A stretch of DNA of 6,008 nt from Bacteroidales bacterium (GTDB lineage Bacteria; Bacteroidota; Bacteroidia; Bacteroidales; F082), in contig JADYZK010000444.1 in assembly GCA_020853175.1 (NCBI GenBank), positions 1-6,008 of the forward strand, given 5' to 3'. The notes under the pieces are model-generated. The model saw nothing but the letters and a program-made list of their open reading frames with translations. It was not told where the DNA came from and made no database searches. Positions within the stretch are counted from its first letter, which is position 1, and the number at the start of each line of letters is the position of its first letter. Positions 1-6,008 of the stretch are shown one piece after another. A program made the position numbers and the translations under genes.

Positions 1-1794
1 GTGGTCATCAATACCTTTGGGGTTTCAATCCCTGATGAACCAAAAATTGATGCCGTCATGGGAATCATCAACAATGGAAACGGTCAAGTGAACCACATCA
101 ACGATCCTTTCAATGAATACGATGGACACATCGGCATAGAAGTTAGGGGTCAGTCATCGCAAATGTTCCCAAAGAAGTCTTACGGCTTTGAAATGCGCAA
201 CAGTTCAGGCAATGATATTGATGTTGCCCTGCTGGGAATGCCTGCCGAAAGCGATTGGGTTCTGTATGCACCCTACGCTGATAAATCTATGCTTCGCAAC
301 GTAGTTACTTTTGAAATGGGGCACCTCATGGGAGAGTATTGCACCCGAACCGTTTTTTGCGAAGTGGTTCTCAATGGCAATTACAAAGGAGTTTATGTAT
401 TGATGGAAAAGATAAAAAAGAACGTTAATAGGGTGAATATTGCTACCCTAAAGCCCAATGAAATTTCCGGTTCCGACCTCACAGGAGGGTATATTTTAAG
501 TGTGGATAAGATTGATCCCGATTTTACTTTTGGCAGTGATGGATGGAAATCAACTCCAAATCCTTCTTATCCAAATGCAATGCCTATTATTTTTCAATAT
601 TATTACCCTAAACCGGAAGACATTGTAAATCCACAACGCGAATACATCAAAAATTTCATCACCGAGTTTGAAAACGCCTTAATCTCACCCAATTTTAAAG
701 ACCCCGACAACGGATATCAAAAATATCTAAATGTTGCTTCATTCATTGACTTTATGTTATTGAACGAAATCACCAAAGAGGTGGATAAATACCGCTACAG
801 CAACTATATGTACAAGCAAAAAGATACTGATGGCGACAAGCTTTTTGCTGGCCCGGCCTGGGATTTCAACTTGGGTTACGGTAATGTTGACTTTTGGACT
901 CCTGGACTCGAAACATCCGGCTGGTTGTATGAAATGGTGAATCCCAACGATTGGAGTATCATTTTTTGGTGGAAGCGATTGATGGAAGACCCCTATTTCC
1001 ATGGTCTTGCCAAAACCCGCTGGCAGCAGCTCCGACAAAATAGATTGTCATACAGTCATGTCAATGTTATCGTGGACTCCATCGTGAACCACATCAGCAC
1101 TGCAAAAGACCGCAACTACGACCGTTGGCCCATTCTTGGAATTTATGTTTGGCCCAACTTCGATTGGCTCAACAACACTTATTCCGATGAAGTAAATTAT
1201 TTTAAAACCTATCTTTTCAACCGAATGGATTGGATGGACGATAATTTTAACGCGGAGGTTGTTTCCCCTTCAGCAAATATAACGGCCCAAGCCAATCAAG
1301 TCGCACTCAAGCTCAGCAACGATTATTTCGCTACGCACCTCATTAAAAAAGAACACTTTCAATTGAACAATGTCCCGGCATCAATTAACATCCAATCAGT
1401 GAGTTATGTCAATGCCAATACCTGTACCTTGTTGTTGAACGGATTGGCAAACCAATATCCGCAACTGTCGGTAACCGTTTCAGAAACCACTCTCAACTCA
1501 TGGAACGATCTTACAAGTAGTAATTTAATCGTTTCAGTAGATGAACTTGCTGCCATAAAAGAAAATTTCAAAGTTTATTCCAGCAACGGAAATTTGGTTG
1601 TCAGGGCCAACGACCCACTGCTTCTGCCTTCACAAGCGATCGTTTACAATTCCACCGGCGTGAAAATGCTGGAAATGGCTTTGCAACCTACTTTTGAAAA
1701 TAGAATGACAATGTCTCTTTCTTCCGGGATCTATTTTGTGGTGCTGAACACCAAGACGGGGCGTTTAACCTACAAAATTGTTGTGCAATACTAA
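1..1794 (+). CDS. CotH-family (kinase-like fold) secreted protein with T9SS sorting domain, 5'-partial
   Basis: Partial gene: the frame is open from base 1, and the first GTG most likely encodes an internal valine of the usual PIVVINT-like opening of this family, so the true start and signal peptide lie upstream. Of the 597 visible residues, about 1-415 form a CotH domain. It shows IGIEVRG (44-50) followed by the FPKKSYGFEMR lysine strand (56-66), DWVLYAPYADKSMLRN (85-100), GVYVLMEKIK (130-139), LLNEITKEVDKY (253-264) and the acidic motif AWDFNLGYGN (286-295). Residues about 420-515 look like a beta-rich Ig-like module. Residues about 520-597 resemble a T9SS type A sorting domain (YNSTGVKML, then LSSGIYFVVL, ending TYKIVVQY). 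CotH relatives include spore-coat and secreted pseudokinase-like proteins, some shown to phosphorylate proteins; the substrate here is unknown. The protein is inferred to be exported to the cell surface or medium. It converges on the downstream peptidase gene. Confidence 0.85.
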   Translation: MVINTFGVSIPDEPKIDAVMGIINNGNGQVNHINDPFNEYDGHIGIEVRGQSSQMFPKKSYGFEMRNSSGNDIDVALLGMPAESDWVLYAPYADKSMLRNVVTFEMGHLMGEYCTRTVFCEVVLNGNYKGVYVLMEKIKKNVNRVNIATLKPNEISGSDLTGGYILSVDKIDPDFTFGSDGWKSTPNPSYPNAMPIIFQYYYPKPEDIVNPQREYIKNFITEFENALISPNFKDPDNGYQKYLNVASFIDFMLLNEITKEVDKYRYSNYMYKQKDTDGDKLFAGPAWDFNLGYGNVDFWTPGLETSGWLYEMVNPNDWSIIFWWKRLMEDPYFHGLAKTRWQQLRQNRLSYSHVNVIVDSIVNHISTAKDRNYDRWPILGIYVWPNFDWLNNTYSDEVNYFKTYLFNRMDWMDDNFNAEVVSPSANITAQANQVALKLSNDYFATHLIKKEHFQLNNVPASINIQSVSYVNANTCTLLLNGLANQYPQLSVTVSETTLNSWNDLTSSNLIVSVDELAAIKENFKVYSSNGNLVVRANDPLLLPSQAIVYNSTGVKMLEMALQPTFENRMTMSLSSGIYFVVLNTKTGRLTYKIVVQY

Positions 1795-1830
1795 AAGTGT
1801 TTTCTATAAACAGCGTTTAATTTTGATGTC

Positions 1831-3867
1831 TTATTGGAGGGCCTTCACTGCTTGTTGTGCAGCTTCAATGGCTGGTTTTGCTGAAATTTCTGTGCCAACA
1901 GCTCCTTTCATCCATTGTTGTGGGATGATGCGACCTTGTGTAAACGAGCGGTAAACCTCATCGGCAAACTGTTTGTCTTTTATATAATCGCCAAATTGAA
2001 ACTCAATCAATTGCCCAATCGGATAGGCCGAAAGGTACAAAGGATAGTCAATCATGTGGCTGTAAATAGCAAGAATCGGACTGTCTTTGATGCCAAACAC
2101 AGGAAAGAAATATTTGTTCCAAACCTCGATGGCAAGTTGGTTTACTGCTGTTTTAAGCTGAGCGGCATCTGCTTCAGGATGTGCATACAACCAGCGCCAC
2201 ACGCCAATGTCCACGAGTGAAACTCCCATGATTTCGTAATTCGACCAAAAGTTGTCTAAGGCTGCAAGATGTTGGCTTTGTTCGTTTTCATTTTCGAGGC
2301 CTAAAAGTTCGAGGTCACGGGCTTGAAAAACGAAGGCCAAAGCCTCGGTAAAAGAAGTGTTGGGAACACCGTTTAGCATGTAATAATCCATGTTTTGCAG
2401 GCTGATGGTTTGTTCCACGTTGTGCCCGAATTCGTGAATGGCGATGTTGTAGCCTTTGTAATCCATTCCGTTGGGGCCAATGCGCGTGCGCAACCTGGCT
2501 TTGTCCGATTTCATGGCGGCACCCCAGGCATGGCCTGCTCCGCGCGAAGGATCAACAATAATTTTTGAAGCAATAAATTGGGCTGAATCGGCATTGAAAC
2601 CCAGCTTTACCAAAATGTTGGGCAGGTCGTTTTCAAAGGCAGTTTTGCTAGGATATTTATCTTTAAGGATTTGATCAACCTTGTCAATGTCAAGGGTAGA
2701 GCGCGTTTTGAAGCCATCGTACCAAATGTCCCAAGGTTGTAATTTTCGTCCCAAACGTTTTTCAATCACTTTACCGATGTCTTGCAACACAGGATTTGAA
2801 ACCAAGTCAACAAAAATAGCCTCCACATCATCTACCGGAATTTCCATCTCCTCATCAAACTTTCGTTGGATGTAATTGGGAAAATGAGGAGAATAGGCAT
2901 CCAAACGCTGAATGGCATGAAAAAGCTGAATAATTTGCTGGTAGCGTGTGTTCGGTTCAGGTTGAAAAGCCTGCTCGGTGCCTTGGGAAAACAGTTTGTT
3001 TTCAAAGGGGTTGTATTGAAAATTGTCATTGTTAATAAAGGTTTCAGGAATTTCCTGACGAACGATGCGCAACATCACCTCGTAAATCATGGCTTGTTGA
3101 CTAAAACCTTTTTTATGGGCATACTGTGCCTTTATTTCGTCGCGCAAACCCCAGTGCGAAATCAGTTTCATATCTTTTGGAAAGAGCACTTTTCCTTTTT
3201 TGTCAATGAGGTTGCCCATGAAAATATTGTAGTCGGAGATATAACCATCGGCATCGGTGATGGTTTGCGAGTATTTTTGAAGCAGGGCAGCGGGTATCCT
3301 CGATTTGAAAACGTCGCCCATTCTTGCATAAGCCCAATCCAAACGCGACCAGGTGCTTCCCAGCTCGGTTTTTTCTTTTAAGCTATAAAACGGGAAGTTT
3401 AAAATAGTGACAAACGCCAGCTTTGAAGCAAAAAAGTCGTCACTGAAATGCGCTCCGGGGTCGTAACCTCCAAAAATGCGGTCCACCTCCATGATTTCGC
3501 CCTCATCCACATGCAGCGGGAGTTTCAGGCCGACACTCATTTTATTATAACTACCAAAAAGCAGTTCAAAGTTGTGTTCAAAACGGTGAAAAACGGCCTC
3601 ACGCTGTTGGGCATCAGTTGCTGAATAGGTCAAACAAAGCTGCATAAATTCATCTGCCGTGCCGTCGTTACTTTGCCAAAATGAAGCTGCTTGGCGCACT
3701 CCTTTTTCTATCCTGGCGTGTTGGCTGATGTCCGACTTTTCCTTCAGGGCTTGAATAACTTTGTCTTTTGTGCCTTCGCCAATCATGGGTTTAAGCTGTT
3801 CCATTTGTTGGGCTTGAAGTTGTGAAATGGTCATCACGATCACGAGAAGTGTTAATAACTTATTCAT
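1831..3867 (-). CDS. Secreted M3-like zinc metallopeptidase (gluzincin)
   Basis: A 678-residue protein when started at the ATG at 3865-3867. A TTG nine codons upstream is open but would put a polar stretch before the signal peptide. Residues 1-19 (MNKLLTLLVIVMTISQLQA) form a signal peptide with likely signal peptidase I cleavage before QQ. There is no lipobox cysteine, so a periplasmic or secreted location is inferred. The zinc site is HEFGH (His478, Glu479, His482), with Glu508 in FTEALAF as probable third ligand, a spacing close to that of M3 oligopeptidases. Downstream, His604 and Tyr611/Tyr615 in HMIDYPLYLSAY match the substrate-binding His/Tyr segment of M3 enzymes. The C-terminal GAVGTEISAKPAIEAAQQAV resembles the end of oligoendopeptidase F. 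The mostly helical N-terminal half also fits M3. The likely role is cleavage of peptides outside the cytoplasm. The subfamily and substrate are not recognised, and the match is remote, so some other HExxH/E peptidase family remains possible. Confidence 0.75.
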   Translation of the reverse strand: MNKLLTLLVIVMTISQLQAQQMEQLKPMIGEGTKDKVIQALKEKSDISQHARIEKGVRQAASFWQSNDGTADEFMQLCLTYSATDAQQREAVFHRFEHNFELLFGSYNKMSVGLKLPLHVDEGEIMEVDRIFGGYDPGAHFSDDFFASKLAFVTILNFPFYSLKEKTELGSTWSRLDWAYARMGDVFKSRIPAALLQKYSQTITDADGYISDYNIFMGNLIDKKGKVLFPKDMKLISHWGLRDEIKAQYAHKKGFSQQAMIYEVMLRIVRQEIPETFINNDNFQYNPFENKLFSQGTEQAFQPEPNTRYQQIIQLFHAIQRLDAYSPHFPNYIQRKFDEEMEIPVDDVEAIFVDLVSNPVLQDIGKVIEKRLGRKLQPWDIWYDGFKTRSTLDIDKVDQILKDKYPSKTAFENDLPNILVKLGFNADSAQFIASKIIVDPSRGAGHAWGAAMKSDKARLRTRIGPNGMDYKGYNIAIHEFGHNVEQTISLQNMDYYMLNGVPNTSFTEALAFVFQARDLELLGLENENEQSQHLAALDNFWSNYEIMGVSLVDIGVWRWLYAHPEADAAQLKTAVNQLAIEVWNKYFFPVFGIKDSPILAIYSHMIDYPLYLSAYPIGQLIEFQFGDYIKDKQFADEVYRSFTQGRIIPQQWMKGAVGTEISAKPAIEAAQQAVKALQ

Positions 3868-3910
3868 ATTGAAATAATTGTAATTATTTATCAAAGCTGA
3901 TTTTGAAGTA

Positions 3911-3938
3911 CAAATTTAATCAATCCAAAGCCGCAAAA
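3911..3938 (-). promoter_or_regulatory. Candidate Bacteroidota-type promoter of the M3-like peptidase
   Basis: On the minus strand, TAAATTTG (3911-3918) matches the -7 consensus TAnnTTTG exactly and lies 43 bp ahead of the ATG at 3867. A TTTTG (3934-3938) sits 15 bp further upstream, which is shorter than the usual -33 spacing of roughly 17-23 bp, so the -33 assignment is weak. No Shine-Dalgarno sequence precedes the ATG; the leader there is A/T-rich, as is common in this phylum. The position also supports the ATG start over the upstream TTG. Confidence 0.45.
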
Positions 3939-3990
3939 CGGTTTATTGGTAATTATTTACAAGTTTGAAAAAACATTTTCTGTAAAAAGC

Positions 3991-4022
3991 AAAAAGCCGG
4001 ACTACGTGAGGCAGCCCGGCTT
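3991..4022 (-). terminator. Intrinsic terminator of fabI
   Basis: Reading the minus strand just after the fabI stop, AAGCCGG (4016-4022) pairs with CCGGCTT (3994-4000). The stem extends inward by GCT/AGT (with one G-U pair) to about 10 bp around a 9-nt loop. It is followed directly by a T-rich tract (TTTTTGCTTTTT). The T tract lies on the minus-strand side only, so it serves fabI and is not bidirectional. It separates fabI from the peptidase gene. Confidence 0.85.
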
Positions 4023-4039
4023 ACAGAATCATAAAAAAA

Positions 4040-4903
4040 TTATTCTTCTAAGAGATCTTCTTCGTCTGTTGGTTCACAATCGCAGTTGAAACTCTTGTTG
4101 TACATGGTCATGGCCTTGAGGCTCATCCCCATATTGGAGAATCCCCCATCGTGGAAAAGGTTTTGCATAGTGACTTTCTTCGTCAGGTCAGAAAAGAGTG
4201 TGATAGCATAATCGGCACATTCATCGGCGGTGGCGTTGCCCAAGGGCGACATCCGTTCGGTGAAGTCAATCAAGCCGTCGAAACCTTTAACGCCGCTACC
4301 GGCAGTGGTTCTGGTGGGCGACTGAGAAATGGTGTTAACCCTAATTTTTCTTTCCCTACCATAGATATATCCAAAACTTCGTGCGATGCTTTCGAGCAAT
4401 GCCTTGGCATCGGCCATATCGTTGTAGCCGTATAAGGTGCGTTGCGCAGCCACGTAGGATAAAGCAATCACCGAACCCCATTCGTTGATGGCATCCAATT
4501 TGAATGCAATCTGCAACATTTTATGAAACGAAATAGCAGAGATATCGAGCGTTTTGTTCAGATATTCGTAGTTGAGATCGTTATAAACGCGTTTTTTACG
4601 CACGTTGAGCGACATCCCGATGGAGTGCAGCACAAAGTCAACTTTACCTCCAAGCACCTCTTGGCTTCTCTCGAACACATGGGTAATGTCCTTCACCGAA
4701 GTGGCATCGGCAGGAATAATTTCAGCATTGCATTGGGCTGCAAGTTCGTCCAATTCGCCAAAACGTAGGGCTGTGGGGGTGTTGCTGAGGGTGAAAATTG
4801 CACCTTCTTCGTGGGCTCTTTCGGCTACTTTCCATGCAATGGACTTGCTATCGAGTGCACCAAATATGATTCCTCTTTTTCCTTTTAGCAGTTGATATGC
4901 CAT
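4040..4903 (-). CDS. fabI: Enoyl-[acyl-carrier-protein] reductase [NADH]
   Basis: A complete 287-residue cytoplasmic enzyme of the short-chain dehydrogenase superfamily. It catalyses the last step of each fatty-acid elongation cycle, reducing trans-2-enoyl-ACP to acyl-ACP with NAD(P)H. Seen in the sequence: the FabI-type nucleotide loop GALDSKSIAW (15-24); Asp66 in PADATS; HSIG (93-96); the FabI catalytic arrangement Tyr150, Tyr160 and Lys167 (SY-x9-Y-x6-K, the same spacing as E. coli Tyr146/Tyr156/Lys163); SPTRTTAGSG (195-204), corresponding to GPIRTLAASG in E. coli; and HDGGFSNMG (251-259). It is about 25 residues longer than the E. coli protein (262), mostly a C-terminal tail (about 261-287) with two Cys and many acidic residues. 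The ATG at 4903 fits the family start. There is no Shine-Dalgarno; a TAnnTTTG box lies 38 bp upstream and a strong terminator follows. FabI is the target of triclosan and isoniazid-class inhibitors in other bacteria. Confidence 0.97.
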   Translation of the reverse strand: MAYQLLKGKRGIIFGALDSKSIAWKVAERAHEEGAIFTLSNTPTALRFGELDELAAQCNAEIIPADATSVKDITHVFERSQEVLGGKVDFVLHSIGMSLNVRKKRVYNDLNYEYLNKTLDISAISFHKMLQIAFKLDAINEWGSVIALSYVAAQRTLYGYNDMADAKALLESIARSFGYIYGRERKIRVNTISQSPTRTTAGSGVKGFDGLIDFTERMSPLGNATADECADYAITLFSDLTKKVTMQNLFHDGGFSNMGMSLKAMTMYNKSFNCDCEPTDEEDLLEE

Positions 4904-4941
4904 AATGGTTTTAATTTATTAGCGTTTGTTGTGTGTGGCGG

Positions 4942-4949
4942 CAAAGATA
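4942..4949 (-). promoter_or_regulatory. Candidate -7 box of the fabI promoter
   Basis: The minus strand reads TATCTTTG, an exact match to the Bacteroidota -7 consensus TAnnTTTG, ending 38 bp before the fabI ATG. A second TTTTTG abuts it directly, but no TTG/TTTG lies at the normal -33 distance, where the sequence is A/T-only. The promoter may therefore rely on the -7 box or on an activator. The leader has no Shine-Dalgarno. Confidence 0.55.
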
Positions 4950-4985
4950 CAAAAACTCACTTATTTAGATATATAATTATAAAAT

Positions 4986-5009
4986 ACATCTAATGAGGTA
5001 ATTAGATGT
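4986..5009. repeat. Perfect 9-bp inverted repeat between recN terminator and fabI promoter
   Basis: ACATCTAAT (4986-4994) and ATTAGATGT (5001-5009) are perfect inverted copies around the 6-nt spacer GAGGTA. The repeat is AT-rich and has no adjacent T tract on the minus strand (ATTTTATAAT follows), so it is a poor terminator. It ends about 37 bp upstream of the fabI -7 box, a position suited to a dimeric regulator's operator. A role as an accessory hairpin at the 3' end of the recN transcript is the alternative. Function is inferred only from symmetry and position. Confidence 0.5.
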
Positions 5010-5010
5010 C

Positions 5011-5032
5011 AAAAAGAGCTTTTTTTAGCTCC
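5011..5032 (-). terminator. Probable intrinsic terminator of recN
   Basis: On the minus strand, nine bases after the recN stop, GAGCT (5027-5031) pairs with AGCTC (5016-5020) around a loop of six A. An outer G-U pair can be added, and TTTTT (5011-5015) follows. The stem is short (5-6 bp), so termination may be incomplete. An alternative AGCTTT/AAAGCT pairing overlaps it. Confidence 0.6.
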
Positions 5033-5040
5033 GAAAGCTG

Positions 5041-6008
5041 TTATTTGTATCCGCCCATCAATTCTTTCGCAGTGGCGCGAGCGGCTTCAGTAATTTGATC
5101 ATCGCTGAGCATTTTGGCAATTTCGTCAATCCGCTGCTGCTCGCTCAGGTGGATGATCAGGCTTCGGGTGCGCTTGTCGTCATCGCGTTTAAAGACGTGC
5201 AGATGCTGACTGGCTTTCGCTGCTATTTGAGGCAAATGCGTAATGGCAATCAGTTGGGTTTGCAAAGCCATGGTTGACAAGATTCGTCCCATCTTTGCTG
5301 CAATGTCGCCCGATACGCCTGTATCTATTTCATCGAAAATGATGGTTGGAATACTTTTTTTCCCGCTGGTGAGGCTTTTAATGGCCAACATCAAACGCGA
5401 TAATTCGCCTCCTGAGGCCACTTTGGCTATGTCCTCGGGCCGACTGCCTTTGTTGGCCGTAAAAAGAAAACGCAAATGATCGGAGCCTGAATTTCCAAAT
5501 TGATTGGATGATTCTAAAGCCGCTTCAAAACGTCCGTTGGGCATCCCCAATTGGGAAAGTAACACACGCACAGAACGTTCCATTTCAGGAATCACTTTTC
5601 GTCGAGACTGATTGACCTGCTGTGCTTTATCCTCAAGTTTTCGCTCTAAAACACGAATATTTTTGGTGAGTTGGTCAATGGTGGAGTCTTTTCTGTCTAT
5701 CTGTTCCAAGCGTTGCTCCAAGCCCGCTTGCACCGAAAGCAACTCGTCGGCTTCCTTCACACGGTGTTTGGCCATCAAATGGTGGAGCAAAGAAATTCTG
5801 ACATTGATTTTTTCTAACTCTTCAGGGTCGAAATTTACCTTTGCTTCTGCTTTTTCAACATCTGAAAAAATATCTTTTATTTCAACAATGCTGCTTTCCA
5901 ACCGTTCTGCCAATTGGTGCATTTCGGGCAAATAGCGCGAGGTTTTGAGGAGCTGGTATTGAGCATCGCGCAACAGCAACAAGGCGTTGGGCTCAGCTCT
6001 GTTTAACA
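5041..6008 (-). CDS. recN: DNA repair protein RecN (SMC-like ATPase), C-terminal part
   Basis: Partial gene: the frame stays open to the right edge (about 322 residues visible of a family length near 550). The TTG at 5982 is an internal leucine within NALLLLRDAQ and not a start. RecN is a cytoplasmic SMC-family ATPase that acts in recombinational repair of double-strand breaks. Visible here are the tail of the helical coiled-coil region with FDPEELEKINVRISLLHHL and a long heptad-like segment (LTKNIRVLERKLEDKAQQV). The C-terminal half of the ATP-binding head follows: the ABC signature ASGGELSRLMLAIKSL (about 5371-5418), Walker B IIFDEIDTGVSG with Asp-Glu at 5329-5334, and the switch-like ITHLPQIAAKA. 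The N-terminal Walker A head lies outside the window. The gene ends 137 bp before fabI, with a hairpin between them, so co-transcription with fabI is at most read-through. Confidence 0.95.
   Translation of the reverse strand, partial: LNRAEPNALLLLRDAQYQLLKTSRYLPEMHQLAERLESSIVEIKDIFSDVEKAEAKVNFDPEELEKINVRISLLHHLMAKHRVKEADELLSVQAGLEQRLEQIDRKDSTIDQLTKNIRVLERKLEDKAQQVNQSRRKVIPEMERSVRVLLSQLGMPNGRFEAALESSNQFGNSGSDHLRFLFTANKGSRPEDIAKVASGGELSRLMLAIKSLTSGKKSIPTIIFDEIDTGVSGDIAAKMGRILSTMALQTQLIAITHLPQIAAKASQHLHVFKRDDDKRTRSLIIHLSEQQRIDEIAKMLSDDQITEAARATAKELMGGYK

Noticed and set aside
2866..3381. 171-codon open frame on the + strand
   Set aside because: It lies wholly inside and antisense to the peptidase gene, shows no recognisable domain, and the minus-strand frame carries clear peptidase motifs. 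It is a shadow frame.
3868..3894. Upstream TTG start adding nine residues to the peptidase
   Set aside because: It would place MINNYNYFN before a canonical signal peptide and would shorten the leader between the -7 box and the start. The ATG at 3867 gives a typical N-terminus.
3994..4022. The GC-rich hairpin after fabI as a REP-like or mobile repeat
   Set aside because: It occurs once in the window, directly after a stop codon and followed by a T tract, which a simple intrinsic terminator explains fully.
4151..4895. Several + strand open frames (4151-4435, 4523-4768, 4605-4895)
   Set aside because: All are antisense to fabI, overlap one another, and have no recognisable protein features.
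5095..5935. + strand open frames antisense to recN
   Set aside because: The minus-strand frame encodes the conserved RecN signature and Walker B motifs. The opposite frames show low-complexity Ser-rich translations typical of shadows.
1..6008. CRISPR array, tRNA/rRNA, insertion sequence, toxin-antitoxin or defence system
   Set aside because: No spaced direct repeats, RNA gene signatures, transposase motifs or terminal inverted repeats were seen. The genes present are core or exported-enzyme genes with short ordinary gaps (172 bp at most).

Overview
This window looks like chromosomal core DNA from a member of the Bacteroidota. Four signs point there. The first protein ends in a C-terminal domain resembling the type IX secretion (T9SS) type A sorting signal. 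Matches to the Bacteroidota -7 box TAnnTTTG lie about 40 bp ahead of both complete genes. Neither of those genes has a Shine-Dalgarno sequence. The base composition is moderately AT-rich. I cannot assign a genus.

Layout, left to right: (1) the 3' part of a CotH-family secreted protein on the + strand, running in from the left edge. (2) A 36-bp convergent gap. (3) A complete M3-like zinc metallopeptidase with a signal peptide on the - strand. (4) A 172-bp gap holding the peptidase promoter and a strong intrinsic terminator for the next gene. (5) fabI, NADH-dependent enoyl-ACP reductase, on the - strand. (6) A 137-bp gap holding the fabI -7 box, a perfect 9-bp inverted repeat and the terminator of recN. 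(7) The C-terminal part of recN on the - strand, running off the right edge.

The three minus-strand genes point the same way, but hairpins end recN and fabI, and fabI and the peptidase each have their own -7-like box. They therefore read as separate transcription units, not one operon. FabI (fatty-acid elongation) and RecN (recombinational DNA repair) are housekeeping proteins. The CotH-like protein and the peptidase are exported proteins of unknown substrate.

I found no mobile element, CRISPR array, RNA gene or defence system, and no convincing undescribed system. The items most worth a second look are the inverted repeat upstream of fabI, the divergent zinc-site context of the peptidase, the Cys/acidic tail of FabI, and the pairing of a CotH kinase-like fold with a T9SS signal.
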